This document shows, piece after piece, positions 1 through 13,300 of a DNA stretch of 64,000 nucleotides; the first letter of the stretch is position 1; every line of letters starts with the position of its first letter. The notes beneath the pieces are model-generated. The model was not told where the DNA came from. It saw only the letters and a program-made list of their open reading frames with translations, and made no database searches. The translations under genes were made by a program, and so were the position numbers. Location: contig NC_087251.1 in NCBI RefSeq assembly GCF_037042905.1, positions 34,327,001 to 34,391,000 on the forward strand, read 5' to 3'. The DNA comes from Lytechinus pictus. Taxonomy: Eukaryota; Echinodermata; Echinoidea; Temnopleuroida; Toxopneustidae.

Positions 1-1266
1 AACACTCAATGCAATACGTCTCTTTCCTCATCACTCCTCATAAAAGATTTGGTTTTGTACCATGGTCTTTATTCTGATTATTTTATTCATGGTCTTTATT
101 ATGATTAATATTAATTTGGGACATTTTAACAAATTACGAAAAAAAAAATTTAAGTTAAATTTGAAAGAGAAACAGGAAAAGAGTTAGTCTCCGTCACTTA
201 ATGATGAAAGCATAAAACATCAGCACAGACATTGACGTATTTTCAAATACACATTTCGATACACACACCCTCCCACATACACAGGCAAGTATACATGCGC
301 CATTAGACCTGCACACACAGCTAACACACTGTTTTAAATACCCATACAACCCTTCCCCCCCCCCCACATACACCCCACACGCACCCACAGACAACCTCTC
401 ACGCATTGCGCGCTTACTGCACACAATTAGAAAAAAAGGAACGTCTAAAAGTGGGTTATCTTTTATATCTTTATTGAGAATGAGACTTACAATGAATTAT
501 GATATTGCATATTGATTTGTTACACCGTTTGATTCATTTTATAATCTCAATTGCGTTTTTGTTTATCTTTTTCAGCTGCATTTTTACTAGTGTATGCCTA
601 GTTTTCAGAATTATCTTTCTCTGATAATGCTCTAATTTCAGTAAGTTCTATGAATTTGATCTTGAAATATTTCAAGTTTCTTCAAATTTTTAATCCCTTT
701 GCTGGGTAAATATTTTTTCATTCCCTTTCTCGTTTCAGTAGAAATTACACTATGACGACCATTACTCTTTGAGAGTACAGTGGCAAGAATATCCAAGTTG
801 CTATAATTAATGGTCGTACAATTTTTTGTGAGAATAAGCTCTACAAAATACAGCATAAGATCAATACAGTGTCTTCAAAATTTTAGGGATAATTCATTTA
901 CTTTGTAATCATGATTTCATAACTCTTCCAGTTTAAATTAAATTAATACATCTCATTCGCTAAGTAAGCGGTGGCTAAATAGTATCTGTTGCATATTTCG
1001 CAGTTTCTTGAATAAAATGAATTTCTATTTCATTACTAAGACGTATTCGAATTTCGTTATTGCTTTCAATTTCCGTACATAGCTTGATATAAATTGAACT
1101 ATTATCAATATCCTAGCCTTTTACAGGTCTGTTTTATGGTCCAAACGTATCTTCCGTTGTTTATGATTGGAGAATGGTCCAAGTAAATTGAAGGTGTGTT
1201 TATGGCCCAAAAGTATCCGGTTTGCTTTGAAATCGTTGACGTATGGTTGGAGTGATTTGTTAGTTC
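1..1266. other. 3' flank of the TMEM145-like gene, no gene seen
   Basis: AT-rich sequence with CA-rich tracts near 300-400 and homopolymer runs. The reading frames here are short and show no codon pattern or motif I recognise. The stretch beside 1266 should hold the 3' untranslated region of the minus-strand gene. A minus-strand AATAAA (plus-strand tttatt) near 470 is a possible but distant polyadenylation signal. Confidence 0.5.
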
Positions 1267-1356
1267 CTAGTCCGCCTTCGCAGGCTTGTTCTTGTGCCTG
1301 CGAGCGAGCTTTAGGAAACGTTTGAGGAGCTTCTTCTTTGTTTTCGGATCCATAGC
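1267..1356 (-). CDS. TMEM145: TMEM145-like exon 20 and stop
   Basis: 90 nt including TAG, reading AMDPKTKKKLLKRFLKLARR then HKNKPAKAD and stop. The lysine/arginine-rich amphipathic end resembles a membrane-proximal or nuclear-localisation-type segment; that role is inference. Acceptor TTTCAG. Confidence 0.6.
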   Translation of the reverse strand, partial: AMDPKTKKKLLKRFLKLARRHKNKPAKAD

Positions 1357-4300
1357 CTGAAAAACGAAAAGATGAGAAGGAACAATTAGAACCATAGAAG
1401 AGGCCGAGTTCGTGGTGTATAAAAAGAAGATTTAAAAACAATATTGGTAGAAATTTGATTATTCTTAAATCCTTCATTTTGCCTGATTATTTGAAACCAT
1501 TATAAATAAAGTTGAGATTTTGATAGTCTGTAATCATTAAATATGTTTTCGTAATTATTTTCATTTGCAATAAAAATCATGTAATGGATGGTTTCGGTCA
1601 GCGCGTACCACTAACCAGAGAAAGAAATCCATTATGAAGTAACACTTATTAGAGTCAAAGGCCTGTATTCTGAAGTCAGGTTTAAATTAAACCCTGGTTT
1701 AAAGTTGTGGTTTATCTATAGAGAGCCGATTGGGACACAAATCCATAACAGTGCACATTCAATTTATTAACTCACATGACACCCAAATTGTTCATTATTG
1801 TCTGGGAATAATAACTGACGTATTTTTCTTCCGTATGAAAACAAAAGGAAGCAAAATATTAAAACTAAGAAATATACAATATAAACATAATTTTTGGCTT
1901 CCCATAATTTTAGCACAGAGTTAGACCTCGGTCTAAGTTAAACCTGACTTATGAAGACGGGCCATTTTGTTTAATTACCGTTTGTTGGATATCAGAAGAT
2001 GTGTCTGGAGTAATTCCTGGGTTGGTTGATTTTGGGAATCGCCTCTTTGAAGGCTCCTTCCGGGTCTTTTTGGAAGGCTAGATAGAGGTTATAAGAAATA
2101 AAATATAAACTGATTAGTTTCAAGATTCTTAAAAGCTTTAAATTTAGACATTTTTCAAGTAAGAGAGAATTATGCGACATTTTTCAATACCAGTAGGTAG
2201 TTTTAGTAAATAGTATGGAAAGTGAGATTAGAAAAAGTACGCAACAAAAGCTTATTATTTATTTGAAAAAAAAATCACCTTCAAAAAATCTCCTCCATTT
2301 GCCGCAGAAACAACCACGATGTCCTCAGATGTAGGAAGAACACATATGTCTGTTTCTTTTGGACTAGCTGGAGGTTCATGGTGGAGATCGAAAAGCGGTT
2401 CTTTCTCAGACATTTCTCCTTGTCCGTTGTTGGAGATATGGCTCTTTGGCTGCTCCAGAGGCTCGGTGGTCCAGTTCTGGATTTTCGGAAGAGGGACCGA
2501 GTACTGCAACTTGAGTGAATCTACTAGGGGTCCGGTGTTCTTGATCGGGAGCACATCATTCGTTGCCAAGGAATGTGACTTTGGCTCGGAGACCTTCACC
2601 TCAGTGGGAACAGATTTTTTTTCTGGAACAGCCTCGATCGCAGCCTCAAGAACTTTCTGGACTTGTGCAGCAGATACGCCACTGGCCACGGTTAGCAGAG
2701 GCTCGTGCACTGATTGAACGGTGATGAAGTCTGCGTTGCTGACCGTGTTGCTGCATGCCTGGGTTGTACTCTCATTCCCGAAAGCCTGGTCGGCAGGTCT
2801 TGAATCCCTGGCAGTAGAGATCTTCAAGTAAGGGTCGTTGGCTGGTCTTACTTGAATAACACTCACATTTGGTGTGCCGCTGTTATTCTGGCTTTGGATC
2901 TTAGGCACCGCAGTATCAGGCTCGGAATCTCGAGTGCTCATTAACGGCAAGTTGGCATTTTGAATTGGTTGCACGTTAATGAGCCTCACTTTAGTGCCGC
3001 CGTTGACCTGGCTATAACATTCGGCTTCGTCTGTGTCCTTAGGTAGCAAGTCGGAGTCAGTCATCTGTTTCGGATTCTCAGCAACTCTGGTCTCATGCAC
3101 CTTCAAATCAGATACAGCTTCCCAAGGGGCCTTGGTCTCTAACGGCTCTTGATGTTGATAGGTTGGCAGACTCTCCAGAGGACAGTTGGTCAGTTTGGCA
3201 TCAGATCCAGATCCTTTGATGGTCTTAGGAGAAGATGACACAGTGGAGTCGACGGATGGTGTGATCCGTGGCAGGAAGTTGTAGCAATTGTTACCACTGG
3301 GTTGATCCTGTTGCAAGAAAAAAAATGAATATTGTGAACTATAGATAATGTTAATGGTAAATGTATATCTCCAATATTCATTAGTCTTACATACACAATT
3401 ACACTTCACGCCTAATTATGAAATGTACACAAGTACGACTTAAAACATTAAATAATAGAGAAGACAATCTGCTAATATATCGTTTATAAAACTCAAATTA
3501 AAACTGAAAAATGGGCAAACATAACATATTTCAATCTTGGTACATCGACTCATATACACTTAATTATATCTGGATAATCTTCAAATCAGGTCGTTGTTAT
3601 GAAGTATGTAATAATGTCTTTGATTGACGTACCAAGTTCACAGAATTGTTCTTCGTATGATCTGTTACATCCATACCAGAGTTCTTGGCAGAAGTCAGGG
3701 TGTCCTGATTAAATAAAATGAAACGAACGTACATTATTTACAATGTGAAAGGAATCTTTGTGTATTTATGAAACGCATATATTTTGTTGATGTTCAATTC
3801 GTTAGGTAAAAGTTTACATAAATTTCAGGATTATTTACAAATGCAAGATACCATAATTCAAGTTCTTGTTAAGCTGGGATAACAGTTTCCATTATCCATA
3901 TTCCCAGGTGCCAGGTAAACATGGCAGAGGTAATAATGGCAAAGGTAAAAATGGCAGAGGTGAAAATGGCAGAGGTAAAAATGGCAGAAGTAAAAATGGC
4001 ATAGGTAATAATGGCAGAGGTAAAAATGGCAGAGGTAAGAATGGCAGAGGTAAAAATGGCAGAGGTAAAAATGGCAGTGGTAAAAATGGCAGAGGTAAAA
4101 ATGGCAGAGGTAAAAATGGCAGAGGTAAAAACGGTAGAGGTAACAAGTGGAATGCCTCTGGCCGTCTCACCTGCATCACGCGATTCAATATAGCAGCAGT
4201 GCTGATTTTGAAAACTACTATAACTCGCACAAGATGTTCAGTGATACTTGGTTACTCTTATTTCCACGTTTTATGAACTAGACCAATACACTTATAGAGA

Positions 4301-7300
4301 TATGATGGCAATTCAACAAATACCCCCAACGTGGCCAATGTTCTTTGACCTTACATGACCTTTGACCTTGATCATGTGACCTGAAACTCGCACAGGATGT
4401 TCAGTGATACTTGATTACTATTATGTCCAAGTTTTATGAACTAGACCAACACACTTTCAAATTTATGGCTGTAATTCAACAAATACCCCAATTTGGCCAA
4501 AGTTCATTGACCCTAAATGACCTTTGACCTTGATCATGTGACCTGAAACTTGCACAGGATGTTCAGTAATACTTGATTACTATTATGTCCAAGTTTCATG
4601 AATCAGATCCATAAACTTTCAAAGTTATGATGGTAATTCAACAGATACCCCCAATTCGGCCAAAGTTCATTGACCCTAATTGACCTTTGACCTTGGTCAT
4701 GTGACGTGAAACTCATGCAGGATGTTCAGTGATACTTGATTAACCTTATGTATAAGTTTCATGAACTAGGTCCATATATTTTCTAAGTTATGATGACATT
4801 TCAAAAACTTAACCTTAGGTTAAGATTTTGATGTTGATTCCCCCAACATGGTCTAAGTTCATTGACCCTAAATGACCTTTGACCTTGGTCATGTGACATG
4901 AAACTCAGGCAGGATGTTCAGTAATACTTGATTAACCTTATGGCCAAGTTTCATGAACTAGGTCCATATACTTTCTAAGTTATGCTGTCATTTCAAAAAC
5001 TTAACCTCAGGTTAAGATTTGGTGTTGACGCCGCCGTCGCCGCCGCCGCCGCCGCCGCCGTCGCCGTCGGAAAAGCGGCGCCTATAGTCTCACTCTGCTA
5101 TGCAGGTGAGACAAAAATGGCAGATGTAAAAATGGCAGAGGTAATAATAGCAGAGGTAAAATGGCAGGGGTTATAATGGGAGAGGTAAAAATGACAGCTC
5201 TAGGTAAAATATGGCCAGTCTTAAACCCCCATGCAATGAATTGTCAAAAAGCCCCCGCATGTACATACATTAAATAAGAAGTGCATGTCACGGTTAGGCA
5301 TTTCATCATCATTATGTCTTTATCGGCCTAACAATGCTATTTACGAATTCGTTGGAGGTGTACTGTGAACGCTTTTTAAAAAGGAATCAAACGACAGATT
5401 TTTTTTTCATTCAATTTATCAGGAGCAAAATGAAACTGCACTATTCTCATTCATCATTTCATTACATTCCTTTTTGTCTGGCTGTTTTTTTTTAATCTAA
5501 AGTTTTGCCAGGTTTACCGATGCAAAAAGGAGGAGAGTAGACATAAGAGAGATGGAGAGACAGAGAGGGTTACGGGGGCGGGGAAAAACATAGAGAACAT
5601 AGCGGGGAAAGCTTAGACTTTGAAATTGTCACGAATGATTGTGGTTAAATATTATGTCCTTATTTGTAATATCGTCTGTGCTATTCTTTTTAAATATTTG
5701 AATGACAATAAGCATGTGTTCCCAGGCTTGGCACTGAATATGTAACTGATTATGAAAATCAATAATAATCTTGTTTTGACTGGTAAACCAATTTGGGGTC
5801 GATCGAGGGGGACCGTCTGGTTCAGATTCTTTGCATAAAAGAAGACCCTGAACCTTAACCACTGCATCCAATATGATATAAACGCCTTGATGTTCATAAC
5901 CCTTGGAAGCGGAAGTACTGTTGGGTATTTTGTACACCATAAGCAGCACCCTCTTAGTAATTAGCTTGGTATGCTAAAATGTAGAGATTTGATACAAATC
6001 TCTGTTATTTTTCAAACAGAAGAAAAAACATTGTTTATTATCTAATTGTTATTGTTTTTGTTGTAATTCGTTTTCTGACCTAAAAGAACTTCATTTAGTT
6101 GAAATAATTTTTGTGTCATTTTCCCCCTTAACCAAATCCCCTTTCATTTTGGATTGAATTTTTTTTTTCTCGGCTTTTTAACAAACCAGCACCCCATTTT
6201 TCAATTACTTTTCAAAAGTAAGTGGTGCTCACTCAAGGGGAAATATTTTTCGACAGTTATATCGTCATTTGCTTAAATGGATCTGTACCAATGTTAAAAT
6301 GTGGAAAAATCTTCAGGATTTTACATGCAGGGGCTTTTTGACAATTCATTGCATTGGGTTTAAGACTGGCCATATTTTACCTAGAGCTGTCATTTTTACC
6401 TCTCCCATTATAACCCCTGCCATTTTATCTCTGCCATTATTACCTCTGCCATTTTTACCTCTGCCATTTTTACATCTGCCATTTTTACCTCTGCCATTTT
6501 TACCTCTGCCATTTTTACCTCTGTCATTATTATCTCTGCCATTTTTACACTGAGCCTATTCCAAATGCATCTCATACTGAGGTACATACCGGTTGCTTGT
6601 TCACAGAGAAGATGGAATATCCTCCTTTTGGAGCAACAACCTTTGAGATGAGAAAAAAAAGGTTATAACGTATTTTTTAAAATGAAAGTTATATAGGTCC
6701 ATACACTTAATGTATTAAGTGTAAACTTTAAAAACAGTATCCTTGAGGGGAAACGATAGTTTGGAGTGATTCCCGGGTGATTGTCAAACAATAAACGATT
6801 TTTGATATATAGGCGAATGTCAATCTTTAAACGAATATGTAAGTTCTTCATCGAGCATAGAACATGGTAATACTTCATGTATCTCTGACGCTCTGGTTGT
6901 TAAGATTTAAATTCCCTTCTTTCAAATGTTTTCGAATGTTATTATTCTTATTATTATTAATATTATTATTATTATTGTTATTATTATTGTTATTATCATT
7001 ATTATCACATTAAATGTCGAATTCTTTACTCCGGCGCCAAAACACTACTGTACTTCTATGCGTTGAGTGTTCTGATAACATTATATTGTTAGATTAATAG
7101 AAACCTATACCTTTCCGTCGGGTTGTAATTTCTCCTTGTGTTCCGTTGTGATGGAATCAGATACAGGAGAAGTTCCATTGTCCTGTAACGAATAAAAGAT
7201 GTTAATATCTTTATTAGATAGCTCTGTATTTGGTTTCATTAAGATGCAAGCTCCAAGTAATAAAAAATGCAAGAATGTGTTCTGGGCATTCATTTCATCA

Positions 7301-10300
7301 CTTTAAAAATATTTCATCTGCTATATAGAGTTTAGTTTTCATTCGTATTGTAGTATGTCTATACATCTTAAATATACTCACCGGTTGTTTCTGGACGCAG
7401 AATACAGAGAACCCTCCATCAGGAACAGAAGCCTATATCAAATATAAGTGATAGAAAAAAAAAGGAAACGAATTATTTTCCTTTCATGCAGACACGATTT
7501 GATAATTATGAAATGATTAAAACAAAGCGTGGTTGATAAAGTATTCAGTTGTTAAAAAATCAAATGATACTTGCAATCGCCATATCAAAAAAGTACAATT
7601 ACTTGACGTTATGACACATACTTTAGATATTTCAATATCGATTTACTCTTAGCAAACTTAGGCAAAATATGCAAAGTTAATGAAATAAATATCTACAGTT
7701 ATATGAAATATTGAAATCCTATCCAATATAAAGAAAAATAATTTGATTTTATGTGTTGACCGTCATGAAATGTCTACCGGTATATTTAGACCTCAAATTA
7801 CTAAGATTTCAGGGCAGAAATGTTGGTGCTTAGAAGACTGGTGTAAGACTTAAAGAAAATATAATCTGCCAGTAATTTTGGGGGTTATCTTAAATTAACA
7901 ATCTTTTAAAACCTACCGTGAATATCCCAACAGCCGTCCATTCTTCATCGGGAATTTGTTTCAGGCGTATGAAATATTGAAAATTATATTGAAAGAGCTT
8001 ACTTTAAAGTTCAAGAGAGAGGGTGGGGCAGTTTGCTAATTTTGTCTTTGACTATCGTCACTAGATGTTTATATTAGGAACCCCAATGACTTAGAATTCA
8101 CGGCAGACGTATGTGTGCTTGGAAGACAGGTGTATATAAACCTTGCAGAACATAGACAAGTAAATTTCTTTATAATCAAGATCAAGAACTCTTTTCAACT
8201 TACCGTGGAAATCCCAACTGCCGCCCGGTCTTTCTCAGGAATGTGTTTCATGCGTAGCTTACAGGTTGGTTGCCCAGCAGAAGTGATCTTAAATGACTGC
8301 TTAGCCACTACCGAAGGCATGTCAACGAATACCGAGGACGTTGCAGGTGTCTGTTTCTGGACAGTACCAGATACCGTTGGTATAACTGGTGAGGGTGTTC
8401 GGTACGATAGGTCGACAGTAGCAGACACGGTTGGTATCTCCGGTGAGGATAGTCGAGGAAGATAAGCCAGGCACTCTTCCGAAGGTGCGTTGAAAGGCAC
8501 CTAAATTAAGAAGAAATTGATATTTCAAACAACAGTCGAGAGAATATCTTGTCTTTGTTTTTGATAGAAAGAACAGAGCTATTATATAAATGGTTCTGAA
8601 TAAAGTGATCCATCCTTATCTTTTTAAGTGTTTATATATTTAATCTTAATATTTTGTTATTCTTATACGGTATAAATCCAAAACATTATTTATCTGAAAA
8701 TGTTTTTCAATCTGGCTTACATGTATCGTTAAGTTGGTTGCCATGTTCCAATATAAACATTATTGTACATAATAATGTACATCAACATAATAAAGATAAG
8801 ATTTTATTTTATTTCGATCGACATTCATGAAAATGATGTGAAATTCTAAATTAAACAAAGCCCTACCACAGGGGTTTCGACGTGCTGGGGTTCTTCAGGG
8901 ATAGTCAATGTCGTTCCCAGTTTCTTCCCAGTTTGGAAAACTGAAAAGAAGTCATTCGATGGAGTATAGAGATCTTCTACGTTCTCATCGATATCACGGA
9001 AAGAAACCTAAGTATAAGAATAAGCCATAAGAAATACATAAAGGCTTACGTATGTATTTCGTTACACTTTTGTGATATTTTCCTTTATTTTAGCAGAAAT
9101 GTAACAATTATTTACTCAAGACTTCTCTTCAATAAATTTTCTAGAATAAGTTTCAGCATGTCTTTCATGACGAGGCAATGTAACCTCAACACATCGGTAT
9201 TAAATCATTGAGTCTTGGTACTAAAGGGAATATTAACATCAAATATTTCTCTCTAAAAAAATAATGTATCACCTGCCATACCTTGCCTGCTCGCAGATGG
9301 AAAGGGAACCGTTTATTAAGACGGTCCGGTCGCGTTAAATACAGGAAATAGGCATGTCCAGCAAAAGACAAAGCCAGGTCGATCCCATTCCAGATATTTG
9401 GACTGTGAAAAAAGGGAAATAAGTTCCGATTCGAAATAACTTGTGATAAACTGAAATAATTCCAGTTCAGGTTTTACTGAATGATTTAAGTGTCACTTCG
9501 TTTCTTCCCCTTTTATGATAACGAAAGAAAAATAATGAACCTATTATTAACACAATACGTTTGGAACACCTTTTCATGACACGATGGAGGTCCCCGAAGA
9601 TTTTCCTGTTCTATCAATAGTTTGTAGGCACCCTTGTTTTCAAATAGACATATTTTCTAATCGAAAAAAAATCACGTTAGGCCTACTTCCGTTGTACCTA
9701 CAAACCTAATATAATTCTACCATTAAGTTGATCTATTCGTGAGGAGAAAATTTAAGGGAAAATCTTTATCGAAATTCGTCATAATAGGCATGTTCTCGGG
9801 TTTGTTTTAAATTGGTCACTTGCAATGTAAACTGAAGTTTCTTATGTTTCCAGATTAATTTCCCTTGGTAAATAAGTGAAGCATACATTCTATTGCTTAT
9901 GTGATGGATACGAATAAATGAAAAAGCATAATAATACCTTTTCAGAACTGGGTAGACATACAGGGATAAAAGTCGATAGGTAGGTTCAGCAACAAACCAA
10001 ACACTAAAGAAGATAGCGAATGGTAAATAGAAGGGCACCTTTCTTGGGTGGTTCTTGATCGTCACCATACAGCCGTATACGAATATGATGGCCCCTATAG
10101 TAAGAAAGAAAGGGAGGGAAAAAAGGGGGCTTTCAGAGGCGTACATGTAGTTCCGACTTATTTCAAAGCGTATTGATATGGTGGCAAAATGTCGATCAGA
10201 TTGAAAATCAAACATTAATTTCATTTTTCCATTATGTATCCTTTAATATTCCTAACTTATACCAGGGCGATGGATCCACTCCAGTATGTAAAAGGAAATA

Positions 10301-13300
10301 ATGTAATATCCTATCGAGATAGGCCTTAAAATTTTGTAGGCAGATCATCACAGAAATCTTTTAAGATATGTGGTCATGAGGCCTGACAAATCTTCATTCT
10401 CTGACATTTATGATAATAATGATAATGAAAATAATAATACTAATAATAATAAATGATGATGATGATGATGATAATGATAATTAACAATTCTTGTTTGACG
10501 CATTTTACGTTATGTTTTGTAAACATGCTCAGACCGGTGCTTCTCAGCTAATACAATCAATGATTTCATTAGTGGTAAACAACTTTCATGAAACAGTACC
10601 GTGGTCACTAGCGTACCTACGGGGGGCAGTCTGCCCCCCCCCCTGACGAGCCACAACCCATGCAAAGGACGTAATCCTGCCACCCCCCTGACGAGCTTGA
10701 AAGACCTCTTTTTTGCCCCCCCCCCCCCCCGATGAGCTTGAAGACCTTTATTGCCCCCCCCTGACGAGCTTGAAGACTTTTTTTTTTTTTTTTTTTTTGC
10801 TTGTCAAATTTTTGGGCGGACGGTTTTGCCCCCCCTGTGGAAAATCCTAGTACGCCACTGACCGTGGTCTCAAAATTCTGCTAGTCTTTTCAACTTCTTA
10901 ATACAAGTTGAACACCTTCTTACCAGTAAACTTTAGGCCAATCAAACCGCTTGCTGATAGTGACGTCATACTGGTAATGATGTCTTGGGGGTCAAGCAGC
11001 ACACGTTGGTCAAAGAAGACGATAGTGTAGAATGTCAAGTAGATAGCACCAAACACTATTGTCTTCACTGTTCCAGGTAGGCTTATCTGAGCTCTGTAGG
11101 AAAGAAAAGTAAAATTACCGCCCTCTTTTATCGTCGTTATCATCTTGAACATCATAATAATAATCCCCTGCATCATTCGCTTGATCATCATCAACAGCAA
11201 CGACAACACAACTCCATCTTCATCACCAATACCAACAGCGCCTGTCCTTTTATACCAATCTGATCCGTTTTCATATTGTATTGTGTGCATACTTTTAATA
11301 CAGACAAAACTGCCCTTGACAACATGACAGCTTGCTAGAGGCTTATCATACATGGAATCAAGTAAAAGATGCAAACCGTATTCCAAATATTTAAAGCTTA
11401 TTAATTATTTTCAGGGCGACTAAATAATTAGTTACCAAGTTCCTTGAAACTTAGAAATATGGGTTCAATGAAGAACCCTATACAGAATATATGAAAATAC
11501 AGAAGATTTTGCAGAAAAAAATTGAAAATCAAAGATTTTACCCCCAACAAATACAGAATCATTCGGTACCAAACTCTGCTACCAGCGTTTCATTTACACT
11601 CTAAAAGGGATTGGCCAAAATGAGCATTTCTTGGTTAAGAGCAAATAAATATCTAGTAGAGTTTAACCAATAATTTGATTGATTTTGACCAGTTTGCCAT
11701 ATCAACAAAGAGAATGGTCATTTTGACCAATCCGATGTAGGTTGCAAAGTTGATCCTTCATTTCTTAGTGTGTTGGCAAAAAACGTTGAAATTTGAATCA
11801 CATGGTAAACATGTCTGTCATGTATGTACTTACTACATTAATTTACCTTGACATTGTGTGAGGTAGTACTTACCTGGTGATAGAGAACCCCTTTGACACA
11901 AGCAGCAGAACACACACAAAGAAAACTGTAGACAGCCACGAGAATACCTCAGCTAAAAACAAAATATTAGATAAAAAATCATACCAATTAATATAAAACT
12001 TGATTTGCCAAAGACCATTTGCTGTAATACTTTCTTCATCATTATTCTTTATAATTATATTTTTGGTTCATTCAAGAAAGTTTTACTTTTCAACATGTTC
12101 AATAAGGTTTATTTGTAGAAGATTGAAAGTTGAAAATTTTGAATAGATATCCTTATTTTTTAATTACCAGCGTCTTGCATCTTAGTCATTTCAAGTCCGG
12201 TCCGGGCAAACCTCGATAAATCGATGTTTAGGAGTAGAAGACACACTGTCTTGAAGAACAGACTGCTGTAGAATAACCGATAGGTTAGGTGCAGTAGTTT
12301 CCTCAGCGACAAGACGTCTAGAATAAGAATGAAATCACATATTAAGAAATGAAAGAGTTAAACTAGATATACTTGATTCATGTCACTTTGATTTTGTAGT
12401 TTCGCCAAAAATTGTATCATGAAAATATAGTAAGGTGAATTACGACATAAAAGAAAAAATACAGACAAAATGCCTCTGACTACTGTATTTTCTTGTGTAT
12501 CGTGTAGGAGGAAAACATAATAATTTCAGTTTTTAGAGCAGTAAGAAACTTACATCTGAATCGGGTAGCCAAGATAGTCATCGCCACGTATCCAAGAAAG
12601 AAGGCCAAGTCAGTCTCCATAATGACTAAAAGAAAGATTTTTGAAGAATCTTATCGTATTTTTTTAGAATGAAAATTACATCAATGTAATTTTACTTTGT
12701 TAAATGTGTTAAGATATAAGTATTAAAACGAATCATGGACACTCATTCAACGATGAATAAAAATATTTCAAGCATTCATTCATTCGGTCAATCAGTTGAC
12801 CAACCAAACTATATACTCACTTCTCCTAAGAACTCACTCACTCAATCACTCAATTAATCAATCCGTCAGTCAATCAATCAACAAAACTATCAATCAACAA
12901 AACTATCACTACGTTTATTTGGTAGTCGTTATGACACATTACGAATTAGATCAAATTAATACAAGAATGGCTCCTTTTATCAAGCACCATTTTGTTAGAT
13001 CTTTTTAAAAAAAGTTGACCTCGGACCCTTTTTATTCAATGTCAACTACCATGATAAATATAGGTTTACGTTTTTAATACATCATGAATGATATTTTTAT
13101 TCCTTGCTATTTTTCATTTATTTTGTGTCCATTTTGAGGCACTGTTTACGCCATGAATCAATTAAATAAACATGAAAAAATCTTACACTTCTGATTCTGG
13201 GCAAATTCCTTCATCAGTCCATTTTTCCCATTGGTCATATGTAAGGTGTACGAGACGTTCCTTAACCCCTTTCTATTACTCCTACAATTCGCCAACGTTA

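Noticed and set aside
2319..2717. 132-codon plus-strand frame
   Set aside because: Antisense shadow of the TMEM145-like tail exon, which has splice sites and phase continuity.
3866..4276. KNGRG-repeat protein and its antisense LPFLP-repeat protein
   Set aside because: Both are translations of the 15-bp subrepeats of the TU-like element; 15 is divisible by three, so frames stay open.
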